64,000 nt of DNA from Lentzea albida. GTDB taxonomy: Bacteria > Actinomycetota > Actinomycetes > Mycobacteriales > Pseudonocardiaceae. The notes beneath the pieces were generated by a model. It saw nothing but the letters and a program-made list of their open reading frames with translations. It was not told the origin of the DNA and did not search any database. Location: positions 1 through 64,000 of the forward strand of contig NZ_FOFV01000001.1 in the NCBI RefSeq assembly GCF_900111005.1. Direction: 5' to 3'. This document shows, one piece after another, positions 16,359-23,832 of the stretch. Position 1 is the first letter of the stretch, and every line of letters starts with the position of its first letter. The position numbers and the translations under genes are program-made.

Positions 16359-18002
16359 GTGACTTCCCAGGTGCAGCTAGACGCCGGCGTGGTCACTCGT
16401 TGTCGGCGGCGGGTGCACCTCGAAAACGATCCGGAGATGCGCGACGCTCCCAAGGCGGCGCCGGATCCGGCTTCGGAACAACGGAAAGCGGACGCGGCGA
16501 ACCACCGCCGTGCGGTGGCGGACGCGCTCGGGAGAATCGTCGGCTCGAACCTCTTCGAGGTGCCGAGCGGACCCGACGTGCGCAGCGCCGACCGCGAACG
16601 GGTGACGCTCGCGGCCATGGAGATGGGCGCGCCGTACATCTGGGGTGCCGCGCTGCCCCGCGACCCGCGTGGTGGTCGTCGCGGCGGAATCGACCTGCTG
16701 GTCAAGGACACCACCGGCTACGTGCCGGTGCTCGTGGTCCGGCACAAGATCACCGACCCCGGCCACGGCGCCCGCACGAGCCCGTTGTCCATGCCGCTGC
16801 CCGACGGCAGCCGCACGGACCCGCACCGCAAGGTCCGTCCCCAGCCCCGTGACCAGCTGCGGCTGGCCCACGCGCAACGGCAGCTGCAGGCCGCCGGCCA
16901 CGCGCGCAACGGACGGGCCACCGGCGGTGTGATCGGCATGGACGCCGACGTGGTGCTGTGGCACGACCTGGAGGCGCCGACGTGGCCGGGCGGCCGCAAC
17001 GCGCTGGCCGAGTACGACGCGCGGTTCAGCGACAGGCTGTCCGTGGCGCTGGCGGCCGCGAACGAGAAGGAGCCGCTGGCCCGTCCGTCGCGGATCGTCG
17101 ACTGCAAGACCTGCCCGTGGTGGCCGACCTGCGACAGCGAACTCAAGCGGGGCAGGGACGTCAGCCTCGTCGTGCGCGGCGAGGACGCCGTGGCGTTGCG
17201 GAAGATCGGCCTGTCCACTGTGGACGCGCTGGCCGAGCTCGACCCGTTCGCCGAGGGCCCGATCCAGCTCGTCGGCATGCCGTTCGGCGACGCCGTGGTG
17301 CTGGCGCGGGCGTGGCTGCGCGACCTCACGCTGGTGCGCCGCGTGCCCGAGATGAACGTGCCGCGCGCGGACGTCGAGGTCGACGTCGACATGGAGAGCT
17401 TCGGCGACCTGGGCGCGTACATGTGGGGCTGCCTGCTGTCCGGAAAGGACATCGACGAACCCCACGGCTACCGCGCGTTCGTGACGTGGGACGCGCTGCC
17501 GTGCGACGACGAGGCCCGCTCGTTCGCCGAGTTCTGGACCTGGCTGACCGGCATCCGCCTGCGCGCCAAGGCACGCGGCCTGTCGTTCCGCGCCTACTGC
17601 TACAACGAGCTGGCGGAGAACCGCTGGCTGCTGGCGTCGGCGGAGCGGTTCGCGGGCAAGCCCGGCATCCCGACCGTCGCGCAGGTCAAGGAGTTCATCA
17701 ACTCCGACTCCTGGGTGGACCTCTTCGGCATCGTCCGCGAGCAGTTCCTGTGCGCGCACGGCAAGGGCCTGAAGGTCATCGCACCGGTCGCGGGCTTCTC
17801 GTGGCGCGACCCGGAGGCGGGCGGCGAGAACTCGATGCGCTGGTACCGGGCGGCCGTGGGGCTGAACGGCGACGAGCTCGACGTGGACCAGCGGCGGCGG
17901 CTGCTGGAGTACAACGAGGACGACGTCCTGGCCACCCACCGCCTGCGCGAGTGGATGACCTCGGACGCCATGTCCCGGTTGCCGTACGCCGGAGATCTCT
18001 AA
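16359..18002 (+). CDS. RecB-like Fe-S nuclease fused to RNase H-like exonuclease (TM0106 type)
   Basis: A 547-residue protein of the TM0106 group. The N-terminal PD-(D/E)XK nuclease region is framed by four cysteines, C15 and C249-x2-C252-x5-C258, the layout that holds a [4Fe-4S] cluster in Cas4 and AddB. The C-terminal part has an RNase H-like DEDD exonuclease pattern: D344 and E346 in DVDMESFG and the late YNEDDVLAT motif. It probably degrades DNA or RNA during repair. No helicase partner is adjacent. The GTG at 16359 looks leaderless. The stop is immediately followed by palindromic element A. Confidence 0.8.
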   Translation: MTSQVQLDAGVVTRCRRRVHLENDPEMRDAPKAAPDPASEQRKADAANHRRAVADALGRIVGSNLFEVPSGPDVRSADRERVTLAAMEMGAPYIWGAALPRDPRGGRRGGIDLLVKDTTGYVPVLVVRHKITDPGHGARTSPLSMPLPDGSRTDPHRKVRPQPRDQLRLAHAQRQLQAAGHARNGRATGGVIGMDADVVLWHDLEAPTWPGGRNALAEYDARFSDRLSVALAAANEKEPLARPSRIVDCKTCPWWPTCDSELKRGRDVSLVVRGEDAVALRKIGLSTVDALAELDPFAEGPIQLVGMPFGDAVVLARAWLRDLTLVRRVPEMNVPRADVEVDVDMESFGDLGAYMWGCLLSGKDIDEPHGYRAFVTWDALPCDDEARSFAEFWTWLTGIRLRAKARGLSFRAYCYNELAENRWLLASAERFAGKPGIPTVAQVKEFINSDSWVDLFGIVREQFLCAHGKGLKVIAPVAGFSWRDPEAGGENSMRWYRAAVGLNGDELDVDQRRRLLEYNEDDVLATHRLREWMTSDAMSRLPYAGDL

Positions 18003-18164
18003 CGCGGCGACTGCAATCGCCGCCGTGTTTGCCGGCGGCCAGCAGGGCACCTCACGCCACCGACCCCCGCCCCCCCATATGCCCGATATGAGGGGGCGGG
18101 GGTCGGTGCCGCGATGCACCCGTCTGACCGGCGGCAAACACGGCAACGGTTAGCAGTCGCCGCG
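18003..18164 (-). repeat. palindromic element A (about 160 bp, structured core)
   Basis: It fills exactly the gap between the nuclease stop (18002) and the leftward SDR stop (18165). The core stem pairs 18058-18080 with 18086-18108, 23 bp with one mismatch, around a 5-nt loop. Outer arms 18023-18034/18132-18143 and 18003-18014/18153-18164 also pair perfectly. On the minus strand the core reads CTCATATCGGGCATATGGGG, identical to element B at 60012-60169 on the plus strand. The single core mismatch is T opposite G on that strand, so it would be a G-U pair in RNA. A bidirectional terminator is the simplest role here. Confidence 0.85.
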
Positions 18165-18923
18165 CTAGCGAGGTGCCATGCGGAGAGCGCCGTCCATGCG
18201 GATGACCTCTCCGTTCAGGTAGTCGTGCTCGATGATCGAGAGCGCGAGCTGCGCGTACTCCGACGGCTGCGCCAGGCGCTTCGGGAACGGGATGCCGGCG
18301 GCGAGGCCCGCGCGGAACTCGTCGGAGACCGTGGCGAGCATCGGGGTGTCGACGATGCCGGGCGCGATGGTGAGCACGCGGATGCCGACGTTGGACAGGT
18401 CGCGGGCGGCCGGGAGGGTCATGCCGACGACGCCGCCCTTGGAGCTCGCGTAGGCGACCTGGCCGATCTGGCCGTCGAACGCGGCGATGGACGCGGTGTT
18501 GATGATGACGCCGCGGGCGCCGTGCTCGAGCTCCTCGGTCTTGCCCATGGCCGCGGCGGCCAGGCGCAGCACGTTGAACGTGCCGATCAGGTTGACCTCG
18601 ATGACCTTGCGGTAGAGGTCGAGGTCGTGCGGGCCGGACTTGCCGACCGTGCGCGTCGACGGGCCGATGCCCGCGCAGTTCACCGTGATGCGCAGCGGGT
18701 GGCCGGACCCCGCCGCGGTGTCGACGGCGGCCTGGACCTCCTCGCCCGACGTCACGTCGGCGGCCAGGTACGTGACGTTCTCGACCGCCTCGGCCTTCTC
18801 GATGGCGCCGGCCAGGTCGAGCGCGAACACCTGCGCCCCACGCGCCGCCAGCGCACGTGCGGTCGCGCCGCCGAGGCCGGACGCGCCACCGGTGACGATG
18901 GCCGCGGTACCCGAGATCTCCAT
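18165..18923 (-). CDS. SDR dehydrogenase (3-hydroxyacyl-CoA dehydrogenase type-2-like)
   Basis: A 252-residue SDR with [13 protein letters not shown], catalytic Ser in [10 protein letters not shown] and intact YASSK. The sequence style ([26 protein letters not shown], quoted in part) is that of the HSD17B10-like group that oxidises 3-hydroxyacyl-CoA or steroid-type substrates with NAD. A ribosome site GAGGATGAAGG precedes the ATG. The stop abuts element A. No other fatty-acid genes are adjacent, so the substrate is open. Confidence 0.88.
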   Translation of the reverse strand: MEISGTAAIVTGGASGLGGATARALAARGAQVFALDLAGAIEKAEAVENVTYLAADVTSGEEVQAAVDTAAGSGHPLRITVNCAGIGPSTRTVGKSGPHDLDLYRKVIEVNLIGTFNVLRLAAAAMGKTEELEHGARGVIINTASIAAFDGQIGQVAYASSKGGVVGMTLPAARDLSNVGIRVLTIAPGIVDTPMLATVSDEFRAGLAAGIPFPKRLAQPSEYAQLALSIIEHDYLNGEVIRMDGALRMAPR

Positions 18924-18970
18924 GCCTTCATCCTCCTCGAGAGAACTGCTCGCGAGGAGGTTAACGCTCG

Positions 18971-19075
18971 TTACCTGGAGCTCACGCGGTCGGTCAGGTG
19001 GAGCAGGGCCACCAGCGGCACGGCTGCCAGGAGCGCGAGGCCGATGAAGATCGTCGCGGTCATCAGAATTCCCAT
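18971..19075 (-). CDS. 34-residue single-helix membrane peptide
   Basis: A short reading frame encodes a 34-residue peptide that is one transmembrane helix (TATIFIGLALLAAVPLVALL) followed by HLTDRVSSR. A second ATG at codon 5 is possible. It lies 47 bp upstream of the leftward SDR gene on the same strand. The hydrophobicity and positive tail argue for a real small membrane protein, but there is no clear ribosome site. Confidence 0.4.
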   Translation of the reverse strand: MGILMTATIFIGLALLAAVPLVALLHLTDRVSSR

Positions 19076-19253
19076 GCTCAGAACTGTGCCGTTCGAGCGT
19101 GTTCGAAACATCGGCCGCGCCGGTAGACCTCTGGTAGGAGATGTGTCACGGTCCGCTACGACCAAAGTCGTACGCGTCTCAGGGTCTGCTCCGTTCGGGC
19201 GTGGGGGATGCGTCACTCGGAGCCATGCAAGATAGTTAGCCTCGCGTACCTTT

Positions 19254-21041
19254 ATGGACGTGTTCACCACGCGCCCCGAACTCGTCGGCACCTTCGGCAT
19301 GGTCGCCTCGACCCACTGGCTGGCCTCCGCCTCGGCGATGGCGGTCCTGGAGGACGGCGGCAACGCCTTCGACGCCGCGGTGGCGGCCGGATTCGTGCTG
19401 CAGGTGGTGGAACCGCACCTCAACGGTCCCGGTGGCGAGGTCCCGATCATCTTCTCGGCGGCCGGCGCGGCCCCTCGGGTGCTCTGCGGGCAGGGTGTGG
19501 CGCCCGCCGGCGCGTCGATCGAGCACTACGCGGACCTGGGCCTCGAACTGATCCCCGGCAGCGGGTTGCTGGCCGCGACCGTGCCCGGTGCGTGGGACGG
19601 CTGGCTCACCCTCCTGCGCGACCACGGCACCAAGACGCTGCGTGAGGTGCTGGACAAGGCCATCGGGTACGCCCGGGACGGCTTCCCGCTGGTCGAACGC
19701 GCCGTGCACACCATCGGGATGGTCTCGGACCTGTTCCGCGACCACTGGCCGACGTCGGCCGCGCAGTGGATGCCCGACGGCGTCCTGCCGACGCCCGGCG
19801 GCCGGTTCCGCAACCCGAAGCTCGCCGACACCTGGGAGTGGCTGCTCGCCGCCGCCGAGGCCGCCGGAGCCGATCGCGAGGCGCAGATCGAGGCCGCGCG
19901 CCGGGCGTGGTCGCAGGGGTTCGTCGCGGCGCAGATCGACGAGTTCTGCCGTTCGGAGTTCCGCGACGACTCGGGTCGTGACCACGCGGGTGTGCTGACC
20001 GGTGCCGACATGGCGTCGTGGGAGGCGTCGTACGAGGACGCCGTCGTCGCCGACTTCGGCGAGTGGTCGCTCGTGAAGGCCGGCGCCTGGACGCAGGGAC
20101 CCGTTCTGGCGCAGCAACTCCGGCTGCTGGAGGGCTACGACCTGTCCTACGTGGACGGCAAGCCCACCGCCGAAACGCTGCACCTGGCCGTCGAGGCCGC
20201 GAAGCTCGCGTTCGCCGACCGCGAGGCCTGGTACGGCGACGTCCCGGACGTGCCGCTCGAGACCCTGCTGTCGCGCTCCTACGCCTCCGAACGCCGTGCG
20301 CTGATCTCCTCCGAGGCTTCCCTCGAACTCCGCCCCGGCTCGCCCGACGGCCGGAAACCCTTGCTGCCCAAGCACATCACCAGCGGACCGTCCGCCCTGG
20401 TCTCCGACCCGACCGGCGCGATCGGCGAACCGACCGTGGAGCGCTCCGGCGTGACGCGCGGCGACACCGTGCACGTGGACGTCGTGGACCGCTGGGGCAA
20501 CATGGTCTCCGCGACCCCGTCCGGCGGCTGGCTGCAGTCGTCGCCGACGATCCCGTCACTCGGCTTCTGCCTGGGCAGCCGCGCCCAGATGTTCTGGCTG
20601 GACGAGGGACTGCCGAACTCGCTGGCCCCCGGCAAGCGCCCGCGGATCACGCTCTCGCCGTCGATGGCACTGCGCGACGGCCGCCCGGCGCTCGCGTTCG
20701 GCACCCCCGGTGGCGACCAGCAGGACCAGTGGCAGCTCGGCTTCTGGCTCGCGCACCGGGCGGGCCTGAACCTGCAGGAGGCGATCGACTCGCCGATGTG
20801 GCACTCGAACGCGTTCCCGAGCTCGTTCTACCCGCGTGCCTGGACGCCGGGTGAACTCGTCATCGAGAACCGCGTCGGCGCGGACGTGCTGGAGGACCTG
20901 CGTTCGCGCGGCCACCAGGTCGTGGACGCGGGGGAGTGGACTCTCGGCCGCATGTCCGCCGTGGCAAGGGATTCCGCCGGCGGACTCCTGCGCGCCGGGG
21001 CGAACCCGCGCGGCACGCAGGGCTACGCGGCGGGCCGCTAG
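19254..21041 (+). CDS. gamma-glutamyltransferase-family protein
   Basis: A 595-residue member of the Ntn-hydrolase gamma-glutamyltranspeptidase family, which self-cleaves into two chains at a threonine and transfers or hydrolyses gamma-glutamyl groups. The opening ASTHWLASASAMAVLEDGGNAFDAAVA is typical (quoted in part). The expected nucleophile is T405 in GDTVHVDVVD, and the oxyanion-type GGWLQSSPT and TPGGDQQ segments follow. No signal peptide is visible, so it may be cytoplasmic, unlike most GGTs. The ATG at 19254 lacks a ribosome site. It overlaps the convergent small gene by 4 bp. Confidence 0.85.
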   Translation: MDVFTTRPELVGTFGMVASTHWLASASAMAVLEDGGNAFDAAVAAGFVLQVVEPHLNGPGGEVPIIFSAAGAAPRVLCGQGVAPAGASIEHYADLGLELIPGSGLLAATVPGAWDGWLTLLRDHGTKTLREVLDKAIGYARDGFPLVERAVHTIGMVSDLFRDHWPTSAAQWMPDGVLPTPGGRFRNPKLADTWEWLLAAAEAAGADREAQIEAARRAWSQGFVAAQIDEFCRSEFRDDSGRDHAGVLTGADMASWEASYEDAVVADFGEWSLVKAGAWTQGPVLAQQLRLLEGYDLSYVDGKPTAETLHLAVEAAKLAFADREAWYGDVPDVPLETLLSRSYASERRALISSEASLELRPGSPDGRKPLLPKHITSGPSALVSDPTGAIGEPTVERSGVTRGDTVHVDVVDRWGNMVSATPSGGWLQSSPTIPSLGFCLGSRAQMFWLDEGLPNSLAPGKRPRITLSPSMALRDGRPALAFGTPGGDQQDQWQLGFWLAHRAGLNLQEAIDSPMWHSNAFPSSFYPRAWTPGELVIENRVGADVLEDLRSRGHQVVDAGEWTLGRMSAVARDSAGGLLRAGANPRGTQGYAAGR

Positions 21042-21256
21042 CCGTCGACGACCTCGGTGCCGTCGTAGATCACGTCCACGTCGCTGCCCGAGTCGTGCAG
21101 CGTCGAGACACCGGCGGCACCGGCGACGTCGCTGACCTGCTCGACCGGGTCGACCTGCGGGAGCTGCGGGAGCGCACTCGCGCCGGCGGTGCCGGCCATC
21201 GCGGCGAGCGCACCGGCGGCGATCCCGGCGGACGCGACGATCTTCTTGAGGCTCAA
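21038..21256 (-). CDS. small secreted protein
   Basis: A 72-residue protein from a TTG start with GGAG 9 nt upstream. It has a signal peptide (LKKIVASAGIAAGALAAMAG, cleaved near ASA). A short mature part (LPQLPQVDPVEQVSDVAG and an acidic tail) contains no cysteine. I do not know the family. It lies downstream of another small secreted protein gene on the same strand, with a strong hairpin between them. Confidence 0.65.
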   Translation of the reverse strand: MSLKKIVASAGIAAGALAAMAGTAGASALPQLPQVDPVEQVSDVAGAAGVSTLHDSGSDVDVIYDGTEVVDG

Positions 21257-21292
21257 GGCGTTCCGCTCCTGGAGGTCTGGGAGAAGTGGAAC

Positions 21293-21326
21293 GGCGCCCG
21301 ATTCGAGGGGGAGGGAATCGGGCGCC
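21293..21326 (-). terminator. 12-bp perfect stem-loop between two secreted-protein genes
   Basis: GGCGCCCGATTC (21293-21304) pairs perfectly with GAATCGGGCGCC (21315-21326) around a 10-nt loop. It lies 28 bp after the stop of the upstream gene and 37 bp before the start of the downstream one. It may terminate part of the transcript or stabilise the first mRNA segment, giving unequal expression. Confidence 0.65.
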
Positions 21327-21353
21327 GCCCCGGCCAGGGAAAGTCCGGTCGGA

Positions 21354-21698
21354 TCAGATGTCGACGTGCGCGAAGCCGTTCCACGGCTCGGTCGGCTCGT
21401 TGAGGCCCAGCAGCGTGGCGGCGGGCACACCGTTGCCACCGGCGTCGACGTTCTCGACGATCGCGGTGACGTCGCCGTCCAGCTCGTTGATCGCCTGGAC
21501 CTTGCCGTCGACGTCGGACGTGTCGACCTTCGCGAGCTCGCCGACGGTCGCGATGTCACCCAGCTGACCACCGATGTCGGGCTGCGTGTGCGCGGTGGCG
21601 TCCGCGGTGTCGGCGTGTGCGGTACCACCCAGGCCGAGCATGACGGCGGTGCTGCCGAGGGCGACAGCGGCCCCCGCGACGGTCTTCCTGAGGTTCAT
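21354..21698 (-). CDS. small secreted protein
   Basis: A 114-residue exported protein. The Sec signal peptide (NLRKTVAGAAVALGSTAVML) ends at AHA. The mature region is acidic and lacks cysteines, with Asp-rich repeats such as GQLGDIATVGELAKVD, and ends in GFAHVDI. No known domain. The gene is followed by a hairpin and the second small secreted protein, so both may be made in one condition, perhaps in the cell envelope or on aerial hyphae, which is speculation. Confidence 0.7.
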   Translation of the reverse strand: MNLRKTVAGAAVALGSTAVMLGLGGTAHADTADATAHTQPDIGGQLGDIATVGELAKVDTSDVDGKVQAINELDGDVTAIVENVDAGGNGVPAATLLGLNEPTEPWNGFAHVDI

Positions 21699-21763
21699 GG
21701 GCGCGAACGTCCCGTGTCCGCCCCCTCTACATCAAGCTCCGTAACTCAGGCGAGGGAAGTTCT

Positions 21764-22039
21764 TCATCCTTTGGAGGGACGCCACTCCATTCCCACCGTG
21801 CAGATCCGGACGTCCTCCCGCCACACCGTGATCGCGTAAGTGCCCGCTTTCGTTTCGGTGCGCGCCAGGAAGTCGACGGCGCATTCGAGGGTGTAGCGGC
21901 GACGCCACTCCTCGCCTTTCTTTATGTACCAACCGTGGTCGAGGACTTCCTCGACCTGTGCGAGGTCGAGCGCACCGCCGGGCAGCCTGCGGTGGTACTC
22001 GATGCGGTGGAGGTGGTCCATGACCAGGACGTTCCTCAC
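21764..22039 (-). CDS. small hypothetical protein divergent from XRE regulator
   Basis: A 91-residue protein, or 85 if the second ATG is used. It has a mixed alpha/beta pattern: HRIEYHRRLPGG, then VEEVLDHGWYIKKGEEWRRR, then two strands around TYAITVWREDVRICTVG. The closing beta-strands resemble small single-domain partners of DNA-binding proteins, but I recognise no family. It diverges from the XRE/DUF397 pair across 55 bp, so a shared control region is likely. Confidence 0.6.
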   Translation of the reverse strand: MRNVLVMDHLHRIEYHRRLPGGALDLAQVEEVLDHGWYIKKGEEWRRRYTLECAVDFLARTETKAGTYAITVWREDVRICTVGMEWRPSKG

Positions 22040-22094
22040 TGCACCCGAGGAGTGAGAATCTCAGTTCCCGGATCTCGCCTATACCGTTTGGACC

Positions 22095-22907
22095 GTGGCT
22101 GAACCCACGTTCCGGCAAAAGCGCCTCGGCGAGGCGCTGAAACTCCTGCGCGAGCGCGCCGGCCTCAGCCAGCGCGAAGCGGCCGACCGGATCGACTACA
22201 ACGTTCCGAAGCTCAGCCGCATCGAGAACGGCCAGGTGCCGGACATCCACGCGTTGCGCGCGATGCTCGACGTTTACGGCGTCATCGGCGACGAGGAAAC
22301 GCCGTACGTCGAGATGTGGGAACTGGCCAAGGAAAAGGGGTGGTGGAAGCAGTACCGCCTCGAAGACCAGGGCTACATCAGCCTGGAGCACGACGCGTCG
22401 GCGATCAGGGAGTTCCAGTCGAGCTACCTGCCGGGCATGGTGCAGTCCAAGGGATACATGCGCGCGGTGTTCGCCGGTGCCAGGACGCAGCGGTCCAGGA
22501 AGTGGGTCGACAGCCAGATCGCGGTGCGCGTGCGCAGGCAGGAGCGGTTGACCGGGGACAACCCGGTCCGCTACCACGCGATCATCGCCGAATCCGCTCT
22601 CCGGCACGCTGACCGAGATCAACTGCTGCACATCGCGAACCTCAGCCTGCTACCGAACGTCACCATTCAGGTCGTATTGGACACGGCTGGACTGCACGAC
22701 GGCCACAACGGACCCTTCACTCTGCTGGATTTCCCGTTCGACGGAGGCCCGCGAGTTCTCTACGTCGAGCACGCCGGAGGCTCGATGCACATCGAGGACC
22801 AGAGCCGCGTGAAGGCCACTATCCTTACCTTCAAGCACCTCTCGAAGCTGGCGTTGACCCCGGAAGAGTCCGCCGCGTGGATCGAGAGGTTGGCTGCCGA
22901 GAGGTAG
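22095..22907 (+). CDS. XRE-family regulator with DUF5753 domain
   Basis: A 270-residue regulator of the type abundant in filamentous actinobacteria. Residues 12-65 form the helix-turn-helix (AGLSQREAADRIDYNVPKLS). Residues about 90-265 form the DUF5753 domain, with FQSSYLPGMVQSKGYMRA at its start. Such proteins pair with a small DUF397 protein, here encoded 8 bp downstream. Several pairs of this type influence development or antibiotic production. The GTG has no ribosome site and lies 9-10 nt after a TATACC element, so the transcript may be leaderless. Confidence 0.9.
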   Translation: MAEPTFRQKRLGEALKLLRERAGLSQREAADRIDYNVPKLSRIENGQVPDIHALRAMLDVYGVIGDEETPYVEMWELAKEKGWWKQYRLEDQGYISLEHDASAIREFQSSYLPGMVQSKGYMRAVFAGARTQRSRKWVDSQIAVRVRRQERLTGDNPVRYHAIIAESALRHADRDQLLHIANLSLLPNVTIQVVLDTAGLHDGHNGPFTLLDFPFDGGPRVLYVEHAGGSMHIEDQSRVKATILTFKHLSKLALTPEESAAWIERLAAER

Positions 22908-22915
22908 GGATCCAG

Positions 22916-23104
22916 GTGTCTGCTGTGTGGCGTAAGAGCAGCCGCAGCAACAACGGCGGAAACGGCAACTGCGTGGAGATTGCGCTGAACGGCTCAGCCG
23001 CGCGCGTGCGCGACTCGAAGAGCCGGGCGAGTTCCGAAGTCACCGCGCCCGAATGGGCATCGTTCATCGGCGCCGTGAAGCGCGGCGACTTCGAAAAGAA
23101 CTGA
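22916..23104 (+). CDS. DUF397 small protein
   Basis: A 62-residue DUF397 protein, recognised by WRKSSRSNN, NCVEIA and VRDSKSR followed by a C-terminal FIGAVKRGDF. It is the normal partner of the XRE/DUF5753 regulator just upstream, probably binding it as a modulator or antidote-like partner. AGGGA lies 5 nt before the GTG. The pair is one operon. Confidence 0.9.
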   Translation: MSAVWRKSSRSNNGGNGNCVEIALNGSAARVRDSKSRASSEVTAPEWASFIGAVKRGDFEKN

Positions 23105-23114
23105 CGGGCCTGTT

Positions 23115-23489
23115 CTAGGCGATGGCTCCCGGCGGGAGCTTCAGCTTGAACGGCAGCGTTGTCACGACGGCGAGATCCGAGGCCGTCGCCTTCATCAGCG
23201 TCGGTGCGTTGCGCGCGCCGGGCTCAGGCAGGTCGAGCAACCTGTCCACGGCCTCGATCAACGGGCCCTCGTAGATCCACACGGCCTGAGCCGGACGGGC
23301 CGAGTCGCGGACCGCGGGCAAACGCCCTGCGCGCGCCTCCGTCTCGGACCAGAACAGGATCGAGTCGATGAAGCCTCTGCGCTGCTTGAACGCCATGATT
23401 CGGTCGAGCTGCCCGGCGTCGTCCCTCAGGTGGAGGAACTGAAAGCCGCTTTCGCGCAACTCGATGACCTTGTTCAGTGCGTGGTCCAT
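23115..23489 (-). CDS. hypothetical protein
   Basis: A 124-residue protein I cannot assign. It begins with a helix (MDHALNKVIELRESG), has aromatic segments (FQFLHLRDD, DSILFWSETEA, AVWIYEGP) and ends hydrophobic and basic (PFKLKLPPGAIA). It has no signal peptide or membrane helix. It converges with the DUF397 gene, leaving only 10 bp. AGGTG precedes the ATG. Confidence 0.6.
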   Translation of the reverse strand: MDHALNKVIELRESGFQFLHLRDDAGQLDRIMAFKQRRGFIDSILFWSETEARAGRLPAVRDSARPAQAVWIYEGPLIEAVDRLLDLPEPGARNAPTLMKATASDLAVVTTLPFKLKLPPGAIA

Positions 23490-23602
23490 GGCGCACCTAC
23501 CCGGTGTGAGGTCCCCCTTCGGGTGACCGATCAGTCATACGACCCGAAAGGATCGTACGTTAAGTCAACGTGCCGCCGTAAGACGTACTCCGAACGAGTA
23601 TC

Positions 23603-23734
23603 TCAATTGGCAGACGTCTGTGGCGCAGGGTAATCGGTTGTCTTCTTGGTCGAGGAAACGGCCAGGAGGACCGTCACGGTTCGCACCAAGAACGCCAAAC
23701 CGCCGACTGTGACTAATGTCACGGTGATCAGCAT
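23603..23734 (-). CDS. 43-residue membrane peptide
   Basis: A 43-residue product with one transmembrane helix (ITVTLVTVGGLAFLVRTVTV) and a polar tail (STKKTTDYPAPQ). A strong ribosome site, GGAGG, stands 5 nt before the ATG, which supports a real gene despite its size. It is isolated, facing leftward, upstream of nothing on its strand until 23489. Function unknown. Confidence 0.55.
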   Translation of the reverse strand: MLITVTLVTVGGLAFLVRTVTVLLAVSSTKKTTDYPAPQTSAN

Positions 23735-23832
23735 TGTCGCCTCCGAGTGGGTCCTACACCCGCAGTAGACGTGTAGCACTCGTGGCGGGTTGCAAGTGGG
23801 ACCGACACCGGAGTGTCGGTCCCGGAGCAACG

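Noticed and set aside
19230..19253. Possible iron-box (IdeR/DmdR) before the gamma-glutamyltransferase-like gene
   Set aside because: TTAGCCT and a later CCT are present but the 19-bp dyad is not formed.
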